Source: RPQJ01 sp963754535
Lineage (GTDB): Bacteria; Pseudomonadota; Gammaproteobacteria; Steroidobacterales; Steroidobacteraceae
Assembly: GCA_963754535.1 (NCBI GenBank)
Contig: CAVWGG010000027.1
Location: 62,001-126,000, forward strand
DNA length: 64,000 bases
Reading direction: 5' to 3'
The position numbers and the translations under genes were made by a program. Below are positions 37,374 to 44,678 of this stretch, in pieces (the stretch's first letter is position 1; each line of letters opens with the position of its first letter). Below the pieces are notes generated by a model that was not told the DNA's origin, did no database searches, and worked only from the letters and a program-made list of their open reading frames with translations.

Positions 37374-40300
37374 GGTGTGGCCTCTGCGGTGCGCGTGACC
37401 GCGGCTATGCGCGCCTTGAGTTCGGTGACCCACGCGGTCACCTGCGTGTCGGCGCCCTGCGTCAGCAGCTGATAGCGCTCGAAGTGCGGCAGCGCGGCCG
37501 ACGGGTCGTCGAGATACAGGTCGTGCAGGATCGCGAGGTTGCGCTCGGCGTCGGCGTAGTTTGGATCGAGCGCCAGCGCGCGTTCGTACGCCGCCTTGGC
37601 ATCCGCGAACTGGCCTGCCTGGCGCTGCTGCACGCCCAGCTGGTTCTGGACCGCCGGGTCGGTCTCCGGCGGCAGTGCCGGCCCTGCCATCGCCGCCACC
37701 GGCGCATCGGCTACTTCCGCCCGTGCATAACGGCCCGGCTTGAGCTGCGCGAGTTCGGCGTAGCTCTTCTGCACCCACTCGTCGTAGATGCCCTGCGCCG
37801 CGAGCCGCGCGTTGCGTTCGTGGATGCCGATCGCCTTTTCCTCGAACGGGAACGCCTGCTCCTCGAGCAGCACGTCGTATTGCTCGAGTTCCTCGGCGTC
37901 GAGATTCCGCGGCCGGTCCGACTCCATCAGCGCCTTGCCAAGGTGACGGTAGAGGTCCGCCATCGCGAATGCCGACGCGGTCGTGACTTGCGCTACGCCA
38001 TACTCCTCGGCGCGGCCGTAAGCACCCAACGCCGCCTCGAGGGCCTTGCGCTTGGCGGGGAGTGACTTTTCGAGTGGCAACGCCAGACGGATCGAACGGG
38101 CGGAAGCATCGAGCGGCCGCGCGAGTTCGAGGGACGCCGTCGCCGCGAGGAACTTCGTGCGATCCGTGCGCTCCGCGCCCGCAGCCCGATCGGCGACGAT
38201 GATGTCCTCGAGCCAGCGCTGGCGGCCCGCGGCGTCGTTGGCGTCGCGCGCGAGGTCGGCGAGTGTCTGGCGTGCATCCAATGCGGGGCCGGCCGGCACC
38301 GGATAGCGCATGACGTACTCCGCGTACACCCGGCTGGCAGCGGCACGGTCGCCGGCAGCGACCTGCAGCTCCGCCGCCTGCCAGAGGGCGGTTCGGCGCA
38401 CCTCGGGCTCTTCCGTTACACGGGCCGCGACGCGTTCGAACTCGGCGGCGGCCTTGGCCTGCTGTCCGGACTCGACGTACGCGACAGCCAGCTTGCGGTC
38501 CACGTCGGCGGCGAGCTCGTGCCCTGGATAGGTCGCGCGGAAACCCTCGAGCACGGTGGCTGCCGCCGTCCACTGCTTGTCCTGCAGCAACAACGTGGCG
38601 GCGTCGAACTCGGCCTTCGCACGAATCGGCGAGGACGGCGCGACGGCGGCAACGCGCAGGAAGTCCTGCACGGCTCCGGCATGGTCGCCCGCGGCCTGGC
38701 GGGTTTCCGCCTGTCGATACACAGCCGCCGCCTGCCGTTCGATGGCCTCCGCGTGCTGCGTGTCGCTGGCACGCGTGCGCGCCACGATTTCACCGTACGC
38801 ACGCTCAGCTTCGGCAAAGCGGGAGGAGTCGAAGTACGTGTGCGCAAGCACCGTCCAGGCAACGAGCTGCTGCCCGGCATCGGCGCGCGGTCCCAAGGCC
38901 AGCACGCTCTGTGCGACCGCTTCCGCACGCTGCCGATCGCCGAGATCGAACAGCTGCTTGGTGGTGCGCGTCAGCACGCCTGGCGTTTCGACGTGCTCGG
39001 GGAACGTGCTCGCGAACACCAACGAAGATTCGATGGCGCGGCTGCGCAGCGCCGGCCGCTCGGCCTCGGGCACCGTCGGTTCGGCCTTGTCGAGCGCGAC
39101 CAATGCAGCGTAACCGGCACGGCCCGCCTCGGGCGCGTTCTGATAGCTGTAGGCAGCCTTTTCGTATTCGTCGGCCGCCTCGGCGAAGCGCGAACCCTCG
39201 AGCAGCAGGTCGGCGAGCAGCAGGCGCGTCGCCGGCGCTTCCGCCGAGGCATCGAAGCCGTCGAGGTACTCGCGGTACCAGCGCACGGCCGCGTCACGAT
39301 CGACCTCGCCGCCCTTATTCTGCGCCAGCGCATGATGATGACGGGCGAGGTCGAGCAGGTTCGCCTGGACCGCCGCGCTCACGCGCGGATTGATGTTCGC
39401 GCCCCGCTGCGCCCAGTACGCGCTGCGCGGCCCGTAGAGTTCGACCAGTTCCTGCTTCGACTCGAGCACGAGCGCATTGAAGCCCGCCTTGCCGTAGGCC
39501 TCGGTCGCCTTGCCGAGCAGCAGCGGCGCTTCGGGATCGAGCGGCTGTCGCCGCGCGAACGAGCGGTAGACTTCGGCGCCGTCCTGGAAGCGCTCCTTCT
39601 CGACGTAGAGGTCGCCGAGCGCGCGGTAGAGCCGGGACTCGTACGGCGCCGGGCCACGCTGCGACAGTGCAGCCTGCAGCGACGCCGCGCCTTCGTCCGC
39701 AGCGAACATCAGGCTCAGGGCCCGCAGGGCATCGTCCGACAGTTCCAGCTGAGGACGCGTCAACTGCGCAACGTCGCGCAGTTGTCCGTCCTGGACCAGC
39801 ACGGTGTCGAGCAGCGCAAGAAAGTCACGACTGCTCGCCGCATTGTTGCCGAGCTTGAACTGCGCCCAACCACGCTTGTAGAGCGCCTGCTCGTGAAACG
39901 TGCTGGCGGGGCCCATCGCGAGCACCGCCGCGTACGCCTGTTCGGCCTCGGCGTAGCGCTTCGCGCTGAAGAACACTTCGCCACGGCGGAACTGTGCCTC
40001 GTCGGCATGCGCGCCTTGCGGATGCCGCAGCACCAGTTCATCGAGCGCCGCCATCGCGGCATCACCGTCACCTGCGACTTCGGACGCGCGCGCGAGTTGA
40101 TACAGGGCCGCATCCCGCGCTGCGTAGGCCGGATAGTCACGCAGCAGTTCCTGATACGCGGCGACGGCCTCGCGCGCCTTCGCCTCGGAGGCGGCGTCGG
40201 GCACGTCGCCCACGGCACCGAGCGTGGCGGCCTGCTCGAGTCGCAGGTCGCCGAGCCGGCGCAGCGCCTGCGCCTTGAGCGCCGGATCCGCGCCATCGAT

Positions 40301-40498
40301 CTGCAGGAACGCCGCGTAGCTGTTTGCGGCGTCGTCGGGCGCGGCCTGCACCGGCTGCGTGCGATCCACCGGCGCACTGCGGCCGGCGAGAGAGCCCAGC
40401 GTCGGTTCGGCTTTCTTGCGCGCGCTCTCGGCCGTGGCCGACCAGCTGCCCGCAAGCACGCACGCAACCGCGACCCACAGGTGGCGTGGCGCGCTCAT
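37370..40498 (-). CDS. Large exported tetratricopeptide-repeat protein
   Basis: A 1042-residue protein with a signal peptide (LWVAVACVLAGSWSATAESA), so it is periplasmic. Most of the length is TPR or TPR-like helix pairs. Clear examples are QLARASEVAGDGDAAMAALDEL, RRGEVFFSAKRYAEAEQAYAAVL, LADLLLEGSRFAEAADEYEKA and, near the C-terminus, QLGVQQRQAGQFADAKAAYERALALDPNYADAERNLAILHD. Such proteins scaffold multi-protein complexes. In the Agl/Glt gliding machinery, periplasmic TPR proteins connect motor and outer membrane, and this position in an ExbB/ExbD/AgmX operon suggests a similar job. It is coupled by ATGA/GTGA overlaps to genes on both sides. Confidence 0.8.
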   Translation of the reverse strand: MSAPRHLWVAVACVLAGSWSATAESARKKAEPTLGSLAGRSAPVDRTQPVQAAPDDAANSYAAFLQIDGADPALKAQALRRLGDLRLEQAATLGAVGDVPDAASEAKAREAVAAYQELLRDYPAYAARDAALYQLARASEVAGDGDAAMAALDELVLRHPQGAHADEAQFRRGEVFFSAKRYAEAEQAYAAVLAMGPASTFHEQALYKRGWAQFKLGNNAASSRDFLALLDTVLVQDGQLRDVAQLTRPQLELSDDALRALSLMFAADEGAASLQAALSQRGPAPYESRLYRALGDLYVEKERFQDGAEVYRSFARRQPLDPEAPLLLGKATEAYGKAGFNALVLESKQELVELYGPRSAYWAQRGANINPRVSAAVQANLLDLARHHHALAQNKGGEVDRDAAVRWYREYLDGFDASAEAPATRLLLADLLLEGSRFAEAADEYEKAAYSYQNAPEAGRAGYAALVALDKAEPTVPEAERPALRSRAIESSLVFASTFPEHVETPGVLTRTTKQLFDLGDRQRAEAVAQSVLALGPRADAGQQLVAWTVLAHTYFDSSRFAEAERAYGEIVARTRASDTQHAEAIERQAAAVYRQAETRQAAGDHAGAVQDFLRVAAVAPSSPIRAKAEFDAATLLLQDKQWTAAATVLEGFRATYPGHELAADVDRKLAVAYVESGQQAKAAAEFERVAARVTEEPEVRRTALWQAAELQVAAGDRAAASRVYAEYVMRYPVPAGPALDARQTLADLARDANDAAGRQRWLEDIIVADRAAGAERTDRTKFLAATASLELARPLDASARSIRLALPLEKSLPAKRKALEAALGAYGRAEEYGVAQVTTASAFAMADLYRHLGKALMESDRPRNLDAEELEQYDVLLEEQAFPFEEKAIGIHERNARLAAQGIYDEWVQKSYAELAQLKPGRYARAEVADAPVAAMAGPALPPETDPAVQNQLGVQQRQAGQFADAKAAYERALALDPNYADAERNLAILHDLYLDDPSAALPHFERYQLLTQGADTQVTAWVTELKARIAAVTRTAEATP

Positions 40499-42384
40499 TT
40501 GCCGCCCCCGCTCGTCGCACCGTCGTAGAGCGAGGCCAGCGCGAATTGCGCCTGCGTCGAGTAGCTGCCGAGGCGCTGCTGTTGCGCCTGCAGTTCCGCG
40601 ACGGCGATGTCGGCCAGCGCGCGTTCCTGCGCGAGGGCCGTGGCGTCGACCAGCGGCGCGATGCGGGCGACGCGCTCCGACAATTCGTCGACGCGGCCTG
40701 CGAAACCCTGCGTGTTCTGCGGCACGAGGTCGCCTGCCTCACCAATGCCGGCGAGTCGCGTCCCGGCCTCTGCCAGCGCGGCTTGCGTCTGTTTCAGGTC
40801 GCGACGGGTCTGCGCCGCGCGCACCTTGTACGCACGATCCAGCTCCCACGACAGCACGCCTCGCAGCAGTCGCGCGCGTTCGGCAAAGTCTTCGCGCTGG
40901 GGCCCGGCAGGCATCGCGGCCAGCGTCGCGTCGATCCGGGCGAGCGCCTCCCACTGCTCCAGCTCCTGTCGCGACGCGAGCGCGGCTACATCACGGCTGG
41001 CCTCGACCTGCGCGAAGCGCCCCGCCAGCGCCTGCTGGCGCTGCGCCAGCGAATCGAGGTCGGTGCCCGCCAGCACTTCCTGCCGGCGCGGCTCGCGCTG
41101 CGTCGTTGCAATCTCACGCGCCTCGATCATCGCGCCAAACGCCTCGAGCGAGTCCGTCCAGCGCGCGAGGTTGGCCTGCATCAGCCGCAGATCGCGGTAG
41201 TTCTTGAGGCCTTCCTGGAACTCGTGCGAGGCCATCAGGTGATACAGGTAGCGCGTGTGCGGCGCATCCGGCAGCGTCTCGAGCTGCCAGAACCAGCCCG
41301 GACGATCGTTCTGCGGCATTTCTGACAGGATCGAGTCGAGGAACCCGCCCTGGCGGATGGCTGCGATCGATTCGTCGATGCGGCGCGATTCGCGCGCAAA
41401 GGCATCGACGGCTGAACGGTATTGCTGCGACGCCTGCCCGTTGGACGCCAGCTTGACGTACGCGTACGGCACGGCGATCAGTGATTCCTGCACGGAGGCA
41501 TCGAGAATCTTCCGCTGCTGCAATTCGAGCCAGGGCACCAGCGCGCGTTCCGGATGGTGGGCGTTGGCTTCGGCCCAGCCGAGCGCCAGCAGCGCCTTGT
41601 TCGTGAACGGCCCGTCCAGACGCACGCGGCTCAGCACCGCCGCCGGCTCCTCGCCGCCTTGCTGCTGCAGCAGCGCGAAGCCCAGCGCGAGGTTGGCACG
41701 ATCCCGCAGCGACGCCTGCTCCTCATTGGCGGCCGGCATCGTTCCCACCTGCTCGAGGAACTGACGGCCGCGCGCCGTGTCGCCCGCACGCACCAGCGCC
41801 ACGCCCAGGTTGAAGCGCGCGTAATTCGACCAGCCGCTCGTGTCGCTCCAGCTCTCGAGACGCTGGGCTGCCTCGCCATAGCGCCCGAGGCTCATCAGCA
41901 CGTTTGCCTCGAGCAGGCGGCGTTCGGGTTCCAGCTTGCCGGCCAGGGGTTGCTCGATGTAGCCGAGGTTGCGGAGCGCCTGTTCGTAGTAGCCGCGCTG
42001 GTAACCGATGCGCGCCAGATAGAAACGGGCACGGTCACGGACCGATGGCGCCACCGGACCCGCCAGCAGTCGGTCGAAGATACGTTCCGCTTCGTTGTGC
42101 AAGCCCAGCGACAGGTAGAGGCCGCCCGACAGCAGTTCCGCTTCGGCGGCATGGTGACTCAGCCGATTGAAGTCGCGGTTCGCTTCCAGCCGGACGATCG
42201 ACTCGAAGTAGTCGTCCTGGAAGAAATGAAACAGCACATCGCCGTAGTCGAGGTCGCGGATCTTGCTCGGAGGCGGTGCATCACGAGCCGGTTCGTCCGC
42301 GTGCGCCGTCCATGCCGCAGCCGCGCCCAGCACCAGGATGATGCAGAGCATGTAGAGCCGGGCGGTGGAGGATCGCTGACGCAT
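40495..42384 (-). CDS. Exported or membrane-anchored tetratricopeptide-repeat protein
   Basis: A 629-residue protein. The start at 42384 (MRQRSSTARLYMLCIILVLG) opens a hydrophobic segment that is a signal peptide or anchor; the frame stays open upstream but is then out-of-frame sequence of neighbours. Residues about 60-330 hold TPR-like repeats (EAELLSGGLYLSLGLHNEAERIFDRLLAG, ARFYLARIGYQRGYYEQALRNLGYI, LLEANVLMSLGRYGEAAQRLESW). The C-terminal third is long, charged and helical, with likely coiled coils (TLAAMPAGPQREDFAERARLL ... DIAVAELQAQQQRL). It ends YDGATSGGGK. Its stop overlaps the ATG of the larger TPR gene. Confidence 0.75.
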   Translation of the reverse strand: MRQRSSTARLYMLCIILVLGAAAAWTAHADEPARDAPPPSKIRDLDYGDVLFHFFQDDYFESIVRLEANRDFNRLSHHAAEAELLSGGLYLSLGLHNEAERIFDRLLAGPVAPSVRDRARFYLARIGYQRGYYEQALRNLGYIEQPLAGKLEPERRLLEANVLMSLGRYGEAAQRLESWSDTSGWSNYARFNLGVALVRAGDTARGRQFLEQVGTMPAANEEQASLRDRANLALGFALLQQQGGEEPAAVLSRVRLDGPFTNKALLALGWAEANAHHPERALVPWLELQQRKILDASVQESLIAVPYAYVKLASNGQASQQYRSAVDAFARESRRIDESIAAIRQGGFLDSILSEMPQNDRPGWFWQLETLPDAPHTRYLYHLMASHEFQEGLKNYRDLRLMQANLARWTDSLEAFGAMIEAREIATTQREPRRQEVLAGTDLDSLAQRQQALAGRFAQVEASRDVAALASRQELEQWEALARIDATLAAMPAGPQREDFAERARLLRGVLSWELDRAYKVRAAQTRRDLKQTQAALAEAGTRLAGIGEAGDLVPQNTQGFAGRVDELSERVARIAPLVDATALAQERALADIAVAELQAQQQRLGSYSTQAQFALASLYDGATSGGGK

Positions 42385-42416
42385 GGCGCGGATGCCGAGG
42401 AGGCCAGGGGCTCCCC

Positions 42417-42971
42417 CTACTCCCACTGCCGCACGACGAACTCCGGCTGCAGCGAAGCTGCACGGTCGCTGATGCGGAGCTCGACGTACTTGGCGCCGAC
42501 GGTCTTGTCGACCTTGAGCGTCGTGCCGCGGCGATAGTCGCGGTCGTGCGGGCCCTTGCCGGTGAAGAACGCGACGATCTCGTGGTTCCCGGCCTTCAGG
42601 TTGCCGAGGTACAGCTTCTGCACGCCACCGCGATGCAGGGCCTGCACTTCGCGCTCCGTGTAGAGGTAGTTCGCGACTTCCCTGTCGTCGACCTTGAGCG
42701 TCACCGAATCGAGCGCGAAGAATGTCCCCACGTCGACGGACAGGAACACGGCCACCTGCGTGCTGGCCGGGTACAGCAGTTCTTCCTCGAGCTTGAACAG
42801 GTCGCGATTGAGGTCGATGAGCTGCTTTTTCAGCGCCTGCACGTCCTGGTCGACAGTCTTCAGGTTCGCCGCGTCGCCCTCGGACGGCATGGCGGCCAGC
42901 GGGGCCGCCAGCAGCGCGAACACCGTGAACAGTCGCGCTGCAAAGAGCATCGGGTTGGATTTCAGTTTCAT
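42417..42971 (-). CDS. Exported coiled-coil protein of unknown function
   Basis: A 184-residue protein with a signal peptide (LFAARLFTVFALLAAPLAAM). A predicted coiled coil spans about residues 33-65 (LKTVDQDVQALKKQLIDLNRDLFKLEEELL). A beta-rich domain follows (QVAVFLSVDVGTFFALDSVTLKVDDREVANYLY, then KLYLGNLKAGNHEIVAFFTG) that resembles carbohydrate-binding or PEGA-like sandwich domains in its strand pattern. I do not recognise a named family. GGAG lies about 10 bases before the ATG. It sits between the TlpA gene and the TPR genes, 15 and 32 bases away, so it belongs to the motor operon. Confidence 0.65.
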   Translation of the reverse strand: MKLKSNPMLFAARLFTVFALLAAPLAAMPSEGDAANLKTVDQDVQALKKQLIDLNRDLFKLEEELLYPASTQVAVFLSVDVGTFFALDSVTLKVDDREVANYLYTEREVQALHRGGVQKLYLGNLKAGNHEIVAFFTGKGPHDRDYRRGTTLKVDKTVGAKYVELRISDRAASLQPEFVVRQWE

Positions 42972-42986
42972 GCGGGCGGAGCTCCG

Positions 42987-43466
42987 TCAGTCCTGGCGCA
43001 GGCGTTCGAGTTGCGGGGTGAGTTCGGATAGATCGGCCGGCACGCCGGACCATGACGCGCGCACGTGTCCCTCGGCATCGAGCAGCAAGGTGAGCGGGAG
43101 CTTCGCCACGTCGTAGGTCTGTGCAACGGACTGCTGGGCATCGACGAGTGTCGGCGTCGCAAGGTGCAACGACCCGGCAACCGCGGCCGCGCGGTCGGCG
43201 GAGTCGAGACTGACGCCCAGCACGGGCGTGCCGGAACCTCGCGCGAGCGCATCGAGCGCGGCGACGGACTCGCGGCAGGGCCCGCACCAGCTGGCCCAGA
43301 AGTACACGACCACGGGTTCGCCGCGGTACTCCGACAGGCGCAGGTTGCGGCCGTCGATGCCCTTCAGGGCAAAGTCAGGCGCTACGGTATCGAGCGCGGG
43401 GGGCGCGGCAAACGCCGGCACGCCGACGGCCGCGGCCATCGCCGCGGCCATCCATTTACGTAGCAC
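42987..43466 (-). CDS. TlpA/ResA-type thioredoxin-like protein, first gene of the motor operon
   Basis: A 159-residue periplasmic thioredoxin-fold protein. A signal peptide (MAAAMAAAVGVPAFAAP) is followed by APDFALKGIDGRNLRLSEYRGEPVVVYFWASWCGPCRES, with the redox-active WCGPC, and the cis-proline region VAKLPLTLLL. Such proteins reduce disulfides, for example in apocytochrome c maturation. A GTG at 43505 would extend the frame but falls in the riboswitch aptamer, so the GTG at 43466 or the ATG at 43451 is the likely start. The start region is folded in a hairpin (43462-43481: AGCACCCCG with CGGGGCACT), which could serve as a translational expression platform. Confidence 0.8.
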   Translation of the reverse strand: MLRKWMAAAMAAAVGVPAFAAPPALDTVAPDFALKGIDGRNLRLSEYRGEPVVVYFWASWCGPCRESVAALDALARGSGTPVLGVSLDSADRAAAVAGSLHLATPTLVDAQQSVAQTYDVAKLPLTLLLDAEGHVRASWSGVPADLSELTPQLERLRQD

Positions 43467-43502
43467 CCCGTTCGGGGCACTTGAATCGAGTGTCCTGCGT
43501 TG

Positions 43503-43588
43503 CACCTGGCAACCCCGCTGTCATGGGCACGTCCCGAAGACCGGTGGCTTTGCGTCCCCGCCTTTCGGCGGGTTTGCCTTTTTCAGTC
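43503..43588 (-). ncRNA. Cyclic di-GMP-I (GEMM-I) riboswitch
   Basis: The leader of the motor operon matches the GEMM-I aptamer closely. In transcript order: AAAAAGGCAAACC; a stem CCGCC-GAAA-GGCGG closed by the conserved GAAA tetraloop; the invariant GGGACGCAAAGCC; the second hairpin starting ACCGGTC, which includes the tetraloop receptor side; and the closing AGCGGGGTTGCC, which pairs with GGCAA at the 5' end. The conserved core is the same as in well-studied Vibrio and Geobacter examples. The aptamer ends about 37 bases before the TlpA start. After it, a hairpin covers the start codon, so control is probably at translation; on or off behaviour cannot be read from sequence. Confidence 0.93.
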
Positions 43589-43594
43589 GACAGC

Positions 43595-43624
43595 ATCGTT
43601 GTCTGCGGCTCGCCTTGCTGTCAA
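43595..43624 (-). promoter_or_regulatory. Promoter of the riboswitch-controlled operon
   Basis: A perfect TTGACA -35 element (minus strand, 43624-43619) is followed after 18 bases by a weak AACGAT -10 element (43600-43595). The predicted transcript start, about 43588, falls at the 5' edge of the c-di-GMP aptamer. It lies in the roughly 105 bases between the apbE stop and the aptamer, so the motor operon can be transcribed independently of apbE. Confidence 0.6.
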
Positions 43625-43694
43625 ATCGGCGGGGTTCGGGATGCCAGACACTTGCGGTGCGTCACATTTCGCTCCCGCCCGCCGCACCCAGTAC

Positions 43695-44672
43695 TTATTG
43701 CGGGGGCTCGAGACCCGCCGAATAAAAGATCTGGCCGTCGCGATCGACGATGACCGCCTCCACGTCGCCGAGCCTGCGGACGAACTCCATGCCCCGCTCC
43801 ACGCCCAGGATGAAGACGGTCTTGGTCAGGCCGTCGGTGCGCGTCGCATTGGCGCCGACGACCGTGACGCTGCGCACGGCATCCGGCGACTTGCCGGTGC
43901 CCGGCACGAGGATGTGGTGATAGCGTTTGCCGTCTTCCTCGAAGTAGCGCTCGTAATCGCCCGACGTCGAGATCGCCTCGTCCTGCAGCGGGATGCGTGC
44001 CACCACCGCCCCCTGCTTGCGCGGATCACGGATACCGACCACCCAGGGCTTGCCCAGCCTGTCGCCGAGCAGCGCCGTGTCGCCACCGGCGTTGACCATC
44101 GCGTGCTCGATCCCCATGCGTCGCAGGATCTCGATGCCGCGATCGACCGCCCAGCCCTTGGCAATGCCGCCGAGGTCGATGCGCATGCCCGGTTTCATGA
44201 ACCGGATCGTGCGCGCGACGGGGTCGACCTGCAGGTGCCGGTAGTCGACCCCCGGCAACGCGGCCTCGATCTGTGCGTCGGTCGGATGCTGGTGAGCGCG
44301 GTAATCGTAGAGGTAGCCGACGCTCGCGTAGGTGATGTCGAACGCGCCGTCGCTGATGCGCGAATAGTCGAGCGACTTGGTCACGACATCGATGATGTCG
44401 GCGTCCACCTGCACCGGACGCTCGAAGGCGTGCGCATTGACCTGCGAGAGCTGGCTCCCCGGCTTGTAGGTGCTCATGAGGTCATCGGTGCGGTGCATGT
44501 CAGCCATGACCGCGTCGATGGCGTTCACGGCGAGGACGGAATCGTCGCACCAGAGCTGCACCGCGACGCGCGTGCCCATGATGGCTTCTTCGCGCTCGTA
44601 CCACGCGGCACGCGCGGCCGGGAGGCCGGCCAGCAGGTTCAAGGCCAGCAGCAGTACCAAGCGTCGCATCAT
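43695..44672 (-). CDS. apbE: FAD:protein FMN transferase ApbE
   Basis: A 325-residue exported flavin transferase that attaches FMN to a Thr/Ser of target proteins in the periplasm. A signal peptide (RRLVLLLALNLLAGLPAARA) is followed by the family phrases EEAIMGTRVAVQLW, RISDGAFDITYASVGYLYDY, DLGGIAKGWAVDRGIEILR, AMVNAGGDTALLGDR, AISTSGDYERYF, HHILVPGTGKSPDAV and TDGLTKTVFILG. Length is normal. It is six bases after the methyltransferase gene and upstream of the riboswitch. ApbE is often found with DUF4266 and DUF3570 genes, both present at 56-57 kb here. No classical FMN-binding domain is seen in this window. Confidence 0.93.
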   Translation of the reverse strand: MMRRLVLLLALNLLAGLPAARAAWYEREEAIMGTRVAVQLWCDDSVLAVNAIDAVMADMHRTDDLMSTYKPGSQLSQVNAHAFERPVQVDADIIDVVTKSLDYSRISDGAFDITYASVGYLYDYRAHQHPTDAQIEAALPGVDYRHLQVDPVARTIRFMKPGMRIDLGGIAKGWAVDRGIEILRRMGIEHAMVNAGGDTALLGDRLGKPWVVGIRDPRKQGAVVARIPLQDEAISTSGDYERYFEEDGKRYHHILVPGTGKSPDAVRSVTVVGANATRTDGLTKTVFILGVERGMEFVRRLGDVEAVIVDRDGQIFYSAGLEPPQ

Positions 44673-44678
44673 GAAACC

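Noticed and set aside
37374..38573. Upstream extension of the small exported gene at 37011-37373
   Set aside because: The extension runs out of frame through the TPR gene and lacks a signal-like start; the GTG at 37373 gives a proper signal peptide.
40495..40530. FMN-attachment motif at the C-terminus of the TPR protein (YDGATSGGGK)
   Set aside because: The Ser/Thr normally before GA is replaced by Asp, so the match is poor.
42385..43287. Upstream extension of the 40495-42384 TPR gene
   Set aside because: It overlaps two genes on the same strand in another frame; the ATG at 42384 opens a hydrophobic signal-like segment.
43487..43505. GTG at 43505 as start of the TlpA-like gene
   Set aside because: It lies inside the 3' strand of the c-di-GMP aptamer and would place non-signal-like residues before the signal peptide.
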